Position numbers and translations under genes: made by a program | Source: Compostimonas suwonensis | GTDB lineage: Bacteria; Actinomycetota; Actinomycetes; Actinomycetales; Microbacteriaceae | DNA length: 64,000 nucleotides | Direction: 5' to 3' | Assembly (NCBI RefSeq): GCF_002797855.1 | Contig: NZ_PGFB01000003.1 | Location: 620,001-684,000 of the forward strand | Notes under the pieces: model-generated | Told to the model about the DNA's origin: nothing | Database searches by the model: none | What the model saw: only the letters and a program-made list of their open reading frames with translations | Shown here: one piece after another, positions 56,183-64,000 of the stretch | How the letters are laid out: every line of letters begins with the position of its first letter | Numbering within the stretch: position 1 is the first letter of the stretch

Positions 56183-57007
56183 ATGATCGTCGACGCCCAA
56201 GTGCACATCTGGGAGGCGGATCGGCCCGAACGGCCGTGGATCCCCTCGGGCGCCAGTTATGCCCACAGACCCGAGCCGATCACGCAGGAGACGCTCACCG
56301 CCGAGATGGACAGGGTCGGAGTCGATCGCGCGTATCTGGTTCCACCGACGTGGGAGGGGATCCGCAACGATGTTGTGCTTCGCGCTGCGGAGACGGAGCC
56401 CGAGCGGTTCCGCGCGATCGTGCGGTTTCCGATCGACGACCGCGGCTCGGTGTCGAGCCTCGAGGCCTGGGCGAGGGATCCACGGGTGGCGGGGGCGCGG
56501 CTCGTCTTCACCCGCCAGGCGGCGGTGTGGCTCACCGACGGGACCGCGGACTGGTACTGGGATGTCGCGGCGGATCTCGGTCTGCCGACGATGGTGTTCG
56601 CCCCGAACCTCACACGCGAGCTCGGTGCCGTCGCCGCGCGCCATCCGCGGGCGCGCATCGCGGTCTGCCATGTCGGCCTCGAGACCTCCAAACGCGACGA
56701 TGAGATCGATGAGGGCTGGGCCGACGCCCTGGCCCTGGCCGACCTTCCGAACGTCGCCGTCAAGGCGACGTCGCTTCCGTCGTTCACGACCGAGGACTAT
56801 CCGTACCCACTGCTCGCGGAGAAGATCCACCGTCTCATCGACGCATACGGGGCCGATCGTGTTTTCTGGGGCAGCGATCTCTCCCGTCTGCGGGGCGACT
56901 ACGCGCAGCTTCGCCGGTTCTTCGAGGAGGAGCTCGATCTGACGGACGACCAGTCGCGTCTCATCATGGGCGAAGCCGTGCTCGGGTGGTTTCCCTGGAG
57001 TCGGTGA
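56183..57007 (+). CDS. Amidohydrolase-related (AMH-2, PDC-lactonase-like) enzyme
   Basis: 274 residues, TIM barrel of the amidohydrolase_2 family. The N-terminal metal motif reads DAQVHIWEAD, so the first His of the usual HxH is Gln, as in a known side branch. HVGLETSKRDDE near residue 172 and WGSDLSRLRGDY near residue 230 give the barrel His and Asp. Likely job: hydrolysis of a lactone, or decarboxylation or hydration of a ring product. It is placed between the FAD reductase and the aldolase. Confidence 0.8.
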   Translation: MIVDAQVHIWEADRPERPWIPSGASYAHRPEPITQETLTAEMDRVGVDRAYLVPPTWEGIRNDVVLRAAETEPERFRAIVRFPIDDRGSVSSLEAWARDPRVAGARLVFTRQAAVWLTDGTADWYWDVAADLGLPTMVFAPNLTRELGAVAARHPRARIAVCHVGLETSKRDDEIDEGWADALALADLPNVAVKATSLPSFTTEDYPYPLLAEKIHRLIDAYGADRVFWGSDLSRLRGDYAQLRRFFEEELDLTDDQSRLIMGEAVLGWFPWSR

Positions 57008-57119
57008 GGCGGTATGCACCAGGACCCGGCGGTCGCATGAACGCGATCCCGCCGCGCCGTCGACGACCGCACTCCATGCGGCCGGGACGGGCAAGGACGA
57101 AGCAGAGAAAGAGAGAGAC

Positions 57120-57941
57120 ATGAAACGGAATCGCGTCAAGGAGATCATGGACCGCGGCGATCTGGCGCTTATGAGTCACGTCACGATCGCCGATCCGGCG
57201 GTGGTCGAGCTCATCGCCCTCGCCGGATTCGACGGAGCCTTCATCGACATGGAGCACTCGGTGTTCGACGTCGGCCTCGTCGCCGAGATGATCCGCATCG
57301 CGGATCTGAGCGGCATCACGCCGGTCGTGCGGATCCCGAGTGTCGACCCCGGTCTCATCCAGCGCCTTCTGGATGCGGGCGCGCAGGGCATCCAGATTCC
57401 GCACGTGGACGGCGTCGACGGCGCCAAGGCGGCCGTCCAGGCCGTGCGCTATCCGCCGCTCGGCGAACGTGGGGCGCACGGCGGCACGCGGGCCGCCGGG
57501 TACGGAACCGTTCCGTGGGATGAGCACGTACGCACGTCGAACTCCGAGATCCTGCTCATCGTCATGGCCGAGGACACCGAGACGATCGACCAACTCGAGC
57601 AGATCGCGGCAGTCGATGGGATCGATCTCGTCGCCTTCGGGCCTGCCGATCTCGGAGTCGCGCTCGGTCTCGCCGGCAAGCCGCAGGAGCTCAAGGCCGC
57701 GTTCGTCGACCTCGTGACCCGGGTGCGCTCGGTCGGCAAGGCGAAGGTGTACGTGCCGTTCAACACGGCGGTTCTGCCGTTCACGCCCAGCGAGCTGCGT
57801 GACATCGGCGTCAGCTACTCCACGGTCTCGCCCAGCCCGATGCTCGTACTGCAGCGCGCGCTCAAGGAGGCCGCGAGCAGGATCCGGGACGAACTGGCGA
57901 GCGGGGGCGCCGCGGGCGTTCCCGCCGATCGCCGGGGCTGA
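57120..57941 (+). CDS. HpcH/HpaI family aldolase
   Basis: 273 residues. IDMEHSVFD (catalytic-site His), VRIPSVDPGLIQRLLDAGAQG with the substrate Arg, YPPLGERG, MAEDTE and AFGPADLGVALG (metal Glu and Asp) follow the class II pyruvate-aldolase pattern. The family cleaves 2-keto-4-hydroxy acids to pyruvate and an aldehyde; GarL-type members give tartronate semialdehyde, which would feed GlxR in this cluster. AAAGAGAGAGA lies before the ATG. The downstream hydrolase starts 8 nt after its stop. Confidence 0.9.
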   Translation: MKRNRVKEIMDRGDLALMSHVTIADPAVVELIALAGFDGAFIDMEHSVFDVGLVAEMIRIADLSGITPVVRIPSVDPGLIQRLLDAGAQGIQIPHVDGVDGAKAAVQAVRYPPLGERGAHGGTRAAGYGTVPWDEHVRTSNSEILLIVMAEDTETIDQLEQIAAVDGIDLVAFGPADLGVALGLAGKPQELKAAFVDLVTRVRSVGKAKVYVPFNTAVLPFTPSELRDIGVSYSTVSPSPMLVLQRALKEAASRIRDELASGGAAGVPADRRG

Positions 57942-57949
57942 GGGCCGAC

Positions 57950-58789
57950 ATGCCAGAGTTCGCGCTCGAAGACGGCCGCACCCTCTTCTACCGGGTCGAC
58001 GACTTCACGGAGCCGTGGGGTCGGCCGGAGACGGTCGTGATGCTCCACGGAAACGCCGAGAGCTCGGAGTCGTGGTACGGATGGGTGCCCGAGTTGAGCG
58101 GGGATCTGCGTGTCGTGCGTCCCGACATCCGCGGATTCGGTCTGTCGACGCCCATGCCCGAGGACTTCCCCTGGACTCTCGACGTGATCCGGAAGGACCT
58201 GATCGGGCTGCTCGACTCCCTGGGGATCGACCGCTTCCACCTCGTCGGAGCGAAACTGGGCGGGACGATCGCGCGACACCTCGCGAGCGCGCATCCCGAC
58301 CGCGTCTCATCGCTGGTCGTCGCGGGAACCCCCGCGCCGCACCGCGGTGTCGGGCCACGGCCCGAACTCATCCGCGAGGTCCTCGAGCACGGCGTCGAGG
58401 CGTGGGCGCGGCGCAGCATGGCCGGGCGTCTCGGACCCGGCTTCCCCGATCAGGGCGTCGAGTGGTGGATCTCCTACATGTCGCGTACGGCGCCGTCGAC
58501 GGTGGCGGGGTTCCTCGCGAGGATCGCCGACGCGGACATCGCCGACGCGCTTCCCCTCATCCGTTGCCCGACGCTCGTGATCACGACGGAGGGCAGCGGG
58601 CTCTCCAGCGTCGAGGAGACGCGGGAGTGGCAGCGGCGCATCCCGCTCTCCGAGCTCCTCGTGCTGCCGGGCGACTCCTACCACGTCGCCGTCAGCAACG
58701 CCCGCGAATGCGCGCGGGCCGCCCTCGAATTCATCACCCGTGTGCGCGAGAACGCGGGGACACCTCAGAAAGGTCGACCGATCACATGA
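57950..58789 (+). CDS. Alpha/beta hydrolase with Lys at the nucleophile position
   Basis: 279 residues with the alpha/beta-hydrolase fold: VVMLHGNAESSESW (oxyanion HG), VVRPDIRGFGLS, nucleophile elbow VGAKLGG and a C-terminal His in PGDSYHVAVSNA. The elbow normally reads G-x-S-x-G; here residue 102 is Lys in place of Ser, Cys or Asp (codon AAA, 58253-58255). A simple Ser hydrolase mechanism is therefore not possible. The gene sits between the aldolase and the 2-hydroxyacid dehydrogenase and overlaps the latter by 4 nt. A C-C hydrolase, decarboxylase or cofactor-free oxygenase-like role is open. Confidence 0.8.
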   Translation: MPEFALEDGRTLFYRVDDFTEPWGRPETVVMLHGNAESSESWYGWVPELSGDLRVVRPDIRGFGLSTPMPEDFPWTLDVIRKDLIGLLDSLGIDRFHLVGAKLGGTIARHLASAHPDRVSSLVVAGTPAPHRGVGPRPELIREVLEHGVEAWARRSMAGRLGPGFPDQGVEWWISYMSRTAPSTVAGFLARIADADIADALPLIRCPTLVITTEGSGLSSVEETREWQRRIPLSELLVLPGDSYHVAVSNARECARAALEFITRVRENAGTPQKGRPIT

Positions 58790-59760
58790 AAATCCTCATC
58801 CTGCAGCCGCTTCCCGACTCCTCGGTGGCATGGCTGCGCAACGCCGGAGCCGACGTCGTCCTCGGCTACGAAGACGACAGCTGGAGGCAGGAAGGCGCTG
58901 GGATAGCCGGTCTGCTCTATTACACCGTTCCCGTCGACAAGGCGACGCTCGACCTGCTTCCCGACCTCCGTGTCATCGGGAAGAGGGGTGTCGGGATCGA
59001 CTCCGTCGACCTCGACGAGCTCGAGCGTCGTGGGATCGCTCTGACGAATGTCGCCGGCGTGAACTCCAATTCCGTCGCGGAGCACGCGATCACGATGCTC
59101 TTCGCGGCGACCCGCGACATACCCGTGCGCGATGAGCTCACGCGCGCGGGACGGTTCGAGGAACGTGTGACGCTGCCGCTCGTGCAGGAGGTCTCCGGGT
59201 CGCGGATCGCGGTGGTGGGTGCGGGGAACATCGGCCGGCGTATCGCGGCGATCCTGAGCGAGGGATTCCAGTGCGAGATCCGTTTCTACGACCCGTATGT
59301 GCCGGCGGATGTGCGAGCGACTCTTCCATACGAGTTCGACGACGATCTGCTGGCGCTGTTCGAGTGGGCGAACAATGCCGTCATCGCCGCGCCCCTCACA
59401 GCGGAGACGCGCGACATGGTGCGACGAGAGCACTTGAGGTCACTCGGGCGCAAGGGCGTTCTCACGATCATCAGCCGCGGCGGTGTCGTGAACGAAGGCG
59501 ATCTCGTGGAGGCACTCCTCGAGAAGGAGATCGCGGCCGCCGGCGTCGATGTCTACGACCATGAGCCGCCTGCCCCCGACCATCCCTTCTTCGCGATCGA
59601 GAACGTCGTGCTCACCCCTCACACGGCCGGCGGCAGCGAGACCTCGCGCGAGAAGTCGTCTCTGCTCGTCAGCCAGCAGGTCTGGGATCATCTGCACGGC
59701 CGGCAGGTTCCTCTCGTCGCGATTCCGGTGCGCCCGAGCGCGAAGGAGGCTGCACGGTGA
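58786..59760 (+). CDS. D-isomer-specific 2-hydroxyacid dehydrogenase
   Basis: 324 residues. NAD motif VVGAGNIGRRIAAIL near residue 143 and the catalytic trio as Arg in IISRGGVVNEGDLVEAL, Glu in VYDHEPPAPDHPF and His in LTPHTAGGS. It reduces a 2-keto acid or oxidises a D-2-hydroxy acid; glyoxylate or hydroxypyruvate reduction would suit the cluster. Overlaps the hydrolase (4 nt) and the SDR (4 nt). Confidence 0.9.
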   Translation: MKILILQPLPDSSVAWLRNAGADVVLGYEDDSWRQEGAGIAGLLYYTVPVDKATLDLLPDLRVIGKRGVGIDSVDLDELERRGIALTNVAGVNSNSVAEHAITMLFAATRDIPVRDELTRAGRFEERVTLPLVQEVSGSRIAVVGAGNIGRRIAAILSEGFQCEIRFYDPYVPADVRATLPYEFDDDLLALFEWANNAVIAAPLTAETRDMVRREHLRSLGRKGVLTIISRGGVVNEGDLVEALLEKEIAAAGVDVYDHEPPAPDHPFFAIENVVLTPHTAGGSETSREKSSLLVSQQVWDHLHGRQVPLVAIPVRPSAKEAAR

Positions 59761-60521
59761 CGCAGTCGGAGCCCGCCGTCCCGAGGCGTCGCCTGGACGG
59801 CAAACGGGTGCTTCTCACAGGAGCGGCGCAGGGTATGGGGGAGGCGACGGCGCGGATGTGCGTCGCCGAGGGGGCATCCGTCGTGCTCGTGGATCGAGAG
59901 CCGCACGTCGAAGAGGTCGCGAACGGCCTGGGCATGCCATGGCTCGTCGGAGACGTCTCCGACCGCTCGACGGCCGCGAAGGCGGTCGACCTCGCCCGCG
60001 CCGAGCTCGGCGGCCTCGACGCGCTCGGCAACATCGCAGGGACCCACTGCGCGGGCGACATCATCGAGATGAAGGAGGAGGACTGGGAGCGCGCCTTGGC
60101 GGTGAACCTCCTCGCCCCCCTCTGGTTCTCCCAGCTGGCGATCCCGCTCATGCTCGACGACGGAGGCGGGTCGATCGTCAACATCTGCTCGGTCTCGGCT
60201 GTCGCGATCATTCCGGGCAGGGCGGGTTACAACACGACCAAACACGCGCTTCTCGGTCTCACCCGGTCCGTTGCGCTCGATTTCGGGCCGCGGGGCGTCC
60301 GCTGCAACGCGATCTCGCCCGGGATGACGCTGACCCGGTTCTCCAAGCGCTCGCTGAACGAGCCGGGGAGACTCGAGCACCTGCTCAAATCGAGCTTCGT
60401 CGGTCGTCTCGGTCAACCGGAGGACATCGCGCCGGCGTGCGTCTATCTCTTCTCGGACGAGTCCGGGTTCACCAACGGCGCGAACATCGTCATCGACGGC
60501 GGGCGCACGGTGTTCACCTGA
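59757..60521 (+). CDS. Short-chain dehydrogenase/reductase
   Basis: 254 residues, classical SDR. Cofactor motif TGAAQGMGEATA, DR after strand 2 (VLVDRE) suggesting NAD, NIAGTH where NNAG is usual, catalytic Ser in ICSVSAVA, and YNTTK as the YxxxK pair; ends NGANIVIDGGRTVFT. Probably oxidises an alcohol formed by the P450 or hydrolase. Last gene of the tightly coupled block 57120-60521. Confidence 0.9.
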   Translation: MTQSEPAVPRRRLDGKRVLLTGAAQGMGEATARMCVAEGASVVLVDREPHVEEVANGLGMPWLVGDVSDRSTAAKAVDLARAELGGLDALGNIAGTHCAGDIIEMKEEDWERALAVNLLAPLWFSQLAIPLMLDDGGGSIVNICSVSAVAIIPGRAGYNTTKHALLGLTRSVALDFGPRGVRCNAISPGMTLTRFSKRSLNEPGRLEHLLKSSFVGRLGQPEDIAPACVYLFSDESGFTNGANIVIDGGRTVFT

Positions 60522-60600
60522 TCGGCGCGCCTCTCATCCGCTCATCCGCTCGGGTAGATGCGGGTAGATGGATCGAGATAATCAGTGGACATTAATGGCT

Positions 60601-60629
60601 ATTTGTACAACTATAGAAGTGATTTGTAC
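60601..60629. promoter_or_regulatory. Two ATTTGTAC boxes, candidate regulator sites before the P450 gene
   Basis: ATTTGTAC occurs at 60601-60608 and again at 60622-60629, exactly 21 bp (two helical turns) apart. The surrounding 60575-60640 is AT-rich in a GC-rich region. The first box is part of TTGTACAA, a palindrome. The GntR protein encoded downstream is a candidate binder. Confidence 0.5.
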
Positions 60630-60664
60630 GGCCAAATATGCGAAACGTTGGAGAGAGGACTGAC

Positions 60665-61912
60665 ATGGCCACGATGGAACATGCACATGCCGAGGAGGTC
60701 ATCGGCTTCCCGATGGCGCGTGCGGAAGGATGCCCCTTCGATCCGCCACCGGATCTCGCGCAGTTGTCGAAGGAGGGAGCCATCACCCGGGTGCGCAACT
60801 GGGACGGCTCGCTCTGCTGGCTCGTGACCCGGTACGACGAAGCCCGCGAGGTTCTGAGCAGCCCCGACATGAGCGCCGAGACGCACCATGCGGGCTATCC
60901 GCACATGAGCGCGGCGGTCAAGGTGCGGCGCTCGACGGAGCAGAACATCATGACGATGGACAATCCGCAGCACGACATCCAGCGTCGACTCATCAGCCGT
61001 TTCTTCACCCTCAAACAGGTCAACCTGCTCCGTCCGAGGATCCAGGCGATCGTAGACGAGGTCATCGACGACCTCCTCACGCAGGCGCCCCCGGTGGACA
61101 TCGCCACGGCATTCGCGCTGCGGATCCCCTCCACGGTGATCTGCGACATCCTCGGGATGCCGCATGAAGACCAGGACTTCTTCAGCGAGCGCACGATCAC
61201 CCTGATGAACCACCAGAGCTCTGCGGAGGAGGCGGGAGCGGCCCACGACGACCTGCGACGCTTCATCGAGGAATTCATCTCGACCCGAGACGACCATGGC
61301 GACACCCTCACCGGCCACCTCGTCGCACTGATGAGAAGTGGTCAGCTGACCTCGAAGCAGGTCGTCGACACCATGATCCAGCTGGTCACCGCCGGCCATG
61401 AGACGACCTCGAACATGCTCGCGCTGGGCACACTGGTGCTCCTGCAGGATCCCGCTCGTCTGGCAGAGATCCGGGACACCGATGATCCGGAGGTCCTCGG
61501 CAACGCGGTCGACGATCTGCTGCGCTATCTCACGGTCTCGCACGTCGGACGGCGCCGTGTCGCGCTGAAGGACATCGAGATCGGCGGGCAGCTCATCGCC
61601 GCGGGAGAGGGGATCATCGTGGCGCTCGACATCGCCAACCGCGATCCGCACGCGTTCGAGCACCCGGACGAGCTCGACTTCGCTCGTTCCGCCCACCACC
61701 ACCTCGCCTTCAGCTACGGCATCCACCAGTGCCTCGGTCAGTCGCTCGCCCGCGCCGAGCTGCAGATCGCGTACCAGAGCCTGTTCCGGCGCATCCCGTC
61801 GATCGAGCTCGCGGTGCCGCTCTCAGACATCCGCTTCAGGGATCGCATGATCATCTACGGGGTGTGGAACCTGCCGGCGACCTGGGAGACCCGAGAGGCC
61901 GTGGTCGTATGA
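60665..61912 (+). CDS. Cytochrome P450, CYP105-like
   Basis: 415 residues. Heme loop FSYGIHQCLGQ with Cys356 as iron ligand, I-helix AGHETT at 243-248 with the acid-threonine pair, and the C-helix-type MDNPQHDIQRR. The K-helix motif, normally ExxR, reads D284-L-L-R287. The overall pattern (LTxxHxGRxRVALKDIEIGG-like and HHLAFSYGIHQCLG, cited in parts) is that of bacterial class I P450s near CYP105. It inserts oxygen into an organic substrate with electrons from the ferredoxin encoded next. The start is ATG 60665 behind GGAGAGAGGA. Confidence 0.92.
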   Translation: MATMEHAHAEEVIGFPMARAEGCPFDPPPDLAQLSKEGAITRVRNWDGSLCWLVTRYDEAREVLSSPDMSAETHHAGYPHMSAAVKVRRSTEQNIMTMDNPQHDIQRRLISRFFTLKQVNLLRPRIQAIVDEVIDDLLTQAPPVDIATAFALRIPSTVICDILGMPHEDQDFFSERTITLMNHQSSAEEAGAAHDDLRRFIEEFISTRDDHGDTLTGHLVALMRSGQLTSKQVVDTMIQLVTAGHETTSNMLALGTLVLLQDPARLAEIRDTDDPEVLGNAVDDLLRYLTVSHVGRRRVALKDIEIGGQLIAAGEGIIVALDIANRDPHAFEHPDELDFARSAHHHLAFSYGIHQCLGQSLARAELQIAYQSLFRRIPSIELAVPLSDIRFRDRMIIYGVWNLPATWETREAVVV

Positions 61913-62100
61913 AGGTCGTGATCCATCAGGACCGATGCATCGGCGCCGGGCAGTGCGTGCTCTCGGCGGGCACCGTCTTCGACCAGGACGACGACGGCAT
62001 CGTCATCCTGCTCGATGACGCCCCGCCCGAGTCGGACTACGCCGCCGTGCGCGCCGCAGCGAAGGTCTGCCCGGCCATGGCGATCGAACTCGTCGAGTGA
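61909..62100 (+). CDS. 3Fe-4S ferredoxin, P450 redox partner
   Basis: 63 residues. Cysteines in DRCIGAGQC (C-x5-C) and AKVCPAMAI (C-P) give the three ligands of a 3Fe-4S cluster; the usual fourth Cys is replaced by Ala, as in P450 ferredoxins of actinobacteria. The ATG overlaps the P450 stop (ATGA), so the two are made together. Electrons should come from the FAD reductase at 54920-56107. Confidence 0.95.
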   Translation: MKVVIHQDRCIGAGQCVLSAGTVFDQDDDGIVILLDDAPPESDYAAVRAAAKVCPAMAIELVE

Positions 62101-62108
62101 CGATCCGG

Positions 62109-62147
62109 ATGGGCGGTCACCGGTGCGCACGCCGGCGACCCGCCCAT
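62109..62147 (+). terminator. Hairpin behind the P450-ferredoxin operon
   Basis: ATGGGCGGTCACCGG (62109-62123) pairs with GCCGGCGACCCGCCCAT (62131-62147) with one bulge and one mismatch around a short loop. It starts 9 nt after the ferredoxin stop. No T-run. Confidence 0.6.
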
Positions 62148-62247
62148 TCGTCGTTGGCGGGATGCTCGCCCCGTCCCGCAGGGCGGGCTAAGTTGGCAGT
62201 GCAGGTGGCGAGGGGTTCCATCGCCGCGTGGACCCTAGAGGACGGCA

Positions 62248-63000
62248 ATGCCCATCAAGACCGAACGCGAGGAGAGCAGCTATCGCGCCCTCGCCCGGAG
62301 CCTGCGCGAGGCGCTGGTTCGGGGCGACTATGCGGACGGGCGGGCGCTGCCCACCGAGGCGAGTCTCGCGCAGACCCACGGCATCGCCCGACAGACCGTT
62401 CGCCAGGCCTTTCACGAGCTCGTCTCCGAGGGGCTCGTCTATCGTGTGCGGGGCAGGGGCACCTTCGCTGCGCCGCAGGACGGCGCTTACATCATGCAGC
62501 TCGGCACGATCGACGATCTTATGGGCCTCGCCGTCGACACGGTGCTCGAGGTCGTGGAGCCGCTCCGTCGTCAGGTGGACGTCGAAGCGGCGAGCCGGTT
62601 GCAGCTCTCCCAGGACACGGTGTCGTGCCTCGTGTTCCGACGTCTGCACGACGAGGTGCCGTTCTGCCTCACGACCGTCTACCTCCCTCCGGACGTCGGC
62701 GCTCTCCTCGCCGAATACGACGAGTTCGGCGAGGCCGGCTCCTCGTCGCGATCGACGATCATCGGCATCCTCGATCAGCGGCTGGAGTCTCCCGTCGCCG
62801 AGACCCAGCAGAGCATCACCGTCGCCCTCGCCGATGAGGCCACCGCGCTGCATCTCGCATGCGAGGTCGGCGACCCGCTGCTGCGGATCGATCGTGTGCA
62901 CAAAGACCTGCAGGGCCGTGCGGTCGAGCTCGCTATCAACTATTTCCTGCCGAGCCAGTACTCCTACCGCACCCAATTGAGGCGTCGCGCGACGATGTGA
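62248..63000 (+). CDS. GntR family regulator, HutC/UTRA type
   Basis: 250 residues. Winged helix at 10-78 (YRALARSLREALVRGDYADG, LPTEASLAQTHGIARQTVRQA, GLVYRVRGRGTF), then a UTRA effector domain of about 160 residues with FRRLHDEVPFCLTTVYLP. Such proteins repress catabolic operons until a small ligand binds. It follows the P450 operon and probably senses a substrate or product of the cluster. Confidence 0.92.
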   Translation: MPIKTEREESSYRALARSLREALVRGDYADGRALPTEASLAQTHGIARQTVRQAFHELVSEGLVYRVRGRGTFAAPQDGAYIMQLGTIDDLMGLAVDTVLEVVEPLRRQVDVEAASRLQLSQDTVSCLVFRRLHDEVPFCLTTVYLPPDVGALLAEYDEFGEAGSSSRSTIIGILDQRLESPVAETQQSITVALADEATALHLACEVGDPLLRIDRVHKDLQGRAVELAINYFLPSQYSYRTQLRRRATM

Positions 63001-63053
63001 CCCTTCGGGGCACCGATGGCGGTCACGATGTCGGTGCCCCGGCCGCGGGCGCG

Positions 63054-63992
63054 CTACTCGGGGAGGACGGCGACGAGCCGGCCGACGACCTCCCCGCGCT
63101 GCAGCCGCTCGATCCCCTCGCCGATCTCGTCGAAGCCGATCTCGGTGAGGATCGACGAGGCCTTTCCCGCTGCGATGAGGTCCATCACGGCCGCGCAGTC
63201 CTCGTGGCTTCCCGCGGAGGAGCCGAGGTAGCGCAGCTCCTTGAAGACCACGTTCTGCGAGGAGATGTCGGCGCGCTCGCGCCCGAGGCCGACCTGCACG
63301 ACCGTGCCCTTCGGCGCGACGGCGTCGATCGCGCCCGCCGTGGTCGTGCCGAACCCGGCGTAGTCGACGATCACCTCGAGACCCGTGTCGGCGAACTCCA
63401 TGATGTCTTTCGCGACGGCCGTGGCGCCGTATCCTCGCGCGTTGTCCCAGACCGCCTCGTTGATCTCGGCGACGTACACCTCGGCGCCGAGACCGACGGC
63501 GAACTGGATGGCGAGCGAGCCGAGACCGCCCGCGCCAATGATGCCGAGCTTCGTGCCCGCCGTCACCCCGCCGAGCTTGAGGGCGTGATACGCGGTCATG
63601 CCGGCATCCGTCGCCGGGGCCGCCTGTTCGAAGGAGATCCCGTCGGGCAGCGGGAGCACCCAGTCGGCACCGACCTTGACCTTCTCCGCGAAGCCGCCGT
63701 CGATGGCCTGGCCCGGCCCGCCGAACGCCGTGGGCACGCCGACGCGGTCGCCGACAGCGACCGAGGTGACGTCGGCGCCGATCGAGGCGATGACGCCCGC
63801 GATCTCATGACCGAGGGTGATGGGGGTGAAGCCGAGGATGCCGGTGAGGGTTCCGTCGAGGAACCCGACGTCGCTGTGGCACAGGCTCGCCGCTCTCACG
63901 TCGATCACCACCTCGCCCGGGCCCGCCACCGGCTCATCGACCTCGGTGAGCACGAGAGGCTCGTGAGCTGCGGTCAAACGCCATGCTTTCAT
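63054..63992 (-). CDS. Medium-chain alcohol dehydrogenase without the structural-zinc loop
   Basis: 312 residues. Catalytic zinc ligands Cys38 (LCHSD) and His60-Glu61 (LGHEIAG); the four-Cys structural-zinc lobe is absent, and VGVPTAFGGPGQAIDGGF stands in its place, so the protein is about 30-40 residues shorter than classical ADHs. NAD(P) motif GIIGAGGLGSLAIQFA near residue 152. It is convergent with the GntR gene. It may oxidise an alcohol formed in the pathway or belong to a different unit. Confidence 0.88.
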   Translation of the reverse strand: MKAWRLTAAHEPLVLTEVDEPVAGPGEVVIDVRAASLCHSDVGFLDGTLTGILGFTPITLGHEIAGVIASIGADVTSVAVGDRVGVPTAFGGPGQAIDGGFAEKVKVGADWVLPLPDGISFEQAAPATDAGMTAYHALKLGGVTAGTKLGIIGAGGLGSLAIQFAVGLGAEVYVAEINEAVWDNARGYGATAVAKDIMEFADTGLEVIVDYAGFGTTTAGAIDAVAPKGTVVQVGLGRERADISSQNVVFKELRYLGSSAGSHEDCAAVMDLIAAGKASSILTEIGFDEIGEGIERLQRGEVVGRLVAVLPE

Positions 63993-64000
63993 TGCCGTTC

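Noticed and set aside
60638-60664. Earlier in-frame ATG for the P450 gene
   Set aside because: It would put the ribosome site GGAGAGAGGA inside the gene; ATG 60665 has proper spacing behind it.

Overview
The window is high-GC DNA from an actinobacterium. The best guess is a member of the Microbacteriaceae (Micrococcales). The clues are the codon use, the many GTG starts, the gene strings DUF3039-pncB-murI-rph-rdgB and prfB-ftsE-ftsX-smpB-ssrA, DtxR-type iron boxes, and several start codons that sit only 6-9 nt behind a TANNNT -10 element, as in leaderless transcripts. Genus and species cannot be fixed from the sequence alone.

Layout. 1-944: end of a surface-glycan locus (nucleotidyltransferase and a partial ABC-2 permease). 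1202-4566: an ABC exporter pair whose ATPase carries a 350-residue Ala/Pro/Lys tail at its N-terminus. 4577-8531: housekeeping block (DUF3039, pncB, murI, rph, rdgB). 8645-14104: CDF metal exporter, DedA protein, tRNA-Leu(UAG) followed by tandem copies of its own 3' end, fatty-acid desaturase, glycolipid-binding-like protein and APC permease. Two 83-bp copies of a palindromic repeat lie in this block. 14238-20013: siderophore uptake system 1 with an AraC regulator and a DtxR box. 20083-24722: a compact Tad/Flp pilus operon. 24742-27300: a scarred, AT-richer island with a 200-bp duplicated MFS gene end, two decayed copies of the last Tad gene, an IS21-type istB remnant, a perfect 20-bp hairpin and a small secreted protein with a coupled leader peptide. 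27306-32650: MFS transporter, prfB, ftsEX, smpB. 33024-36020: DUF305, DUF3105, an SDR and the tmRNA gene. 36209-41988: AraC regulator and siderophore uptake system 2, again behind a DtxR box. 42046-45012: a large DUF2207 membrane protein.

45069-63992 is the most interesting part. It looks like an accessory catabolic island: IclR and GntR regulators, a beta-propeller protein, the glyoxylate-to-glycerate enzymes (hydroxypyruvate isomerase, tartronate semialdehyde reductase, glyoxylate carboligase), a three-gene ABC importer, a complete three-component P450 system (FAD reductase, P450, 3Fe-4S ferredoxin), an amidohydrolase, an HpcH/HpaI aldolase, an alpha/beta hydrolase with Lys at the nucleophile position, a 2-hydroxyacid dehydrogenase, an SDR and an alcohol dehydrogenase. 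Read together, they suggest import of an unknown small molecule, P450 oxidation, ring or ester opening, aldol cleavage, and entry of C2/C3 pieces through glyoxylate and tartronate semialdehyde. The substrate cannot be named from sequence.

The two iron systems are each complete for uptake (lipoprotein, two permeases, ATPase, siderophore-interacting reductase) but no siderophore biosynthesis genes are present, so they probably take up ferri-siderophores made elsewhere.
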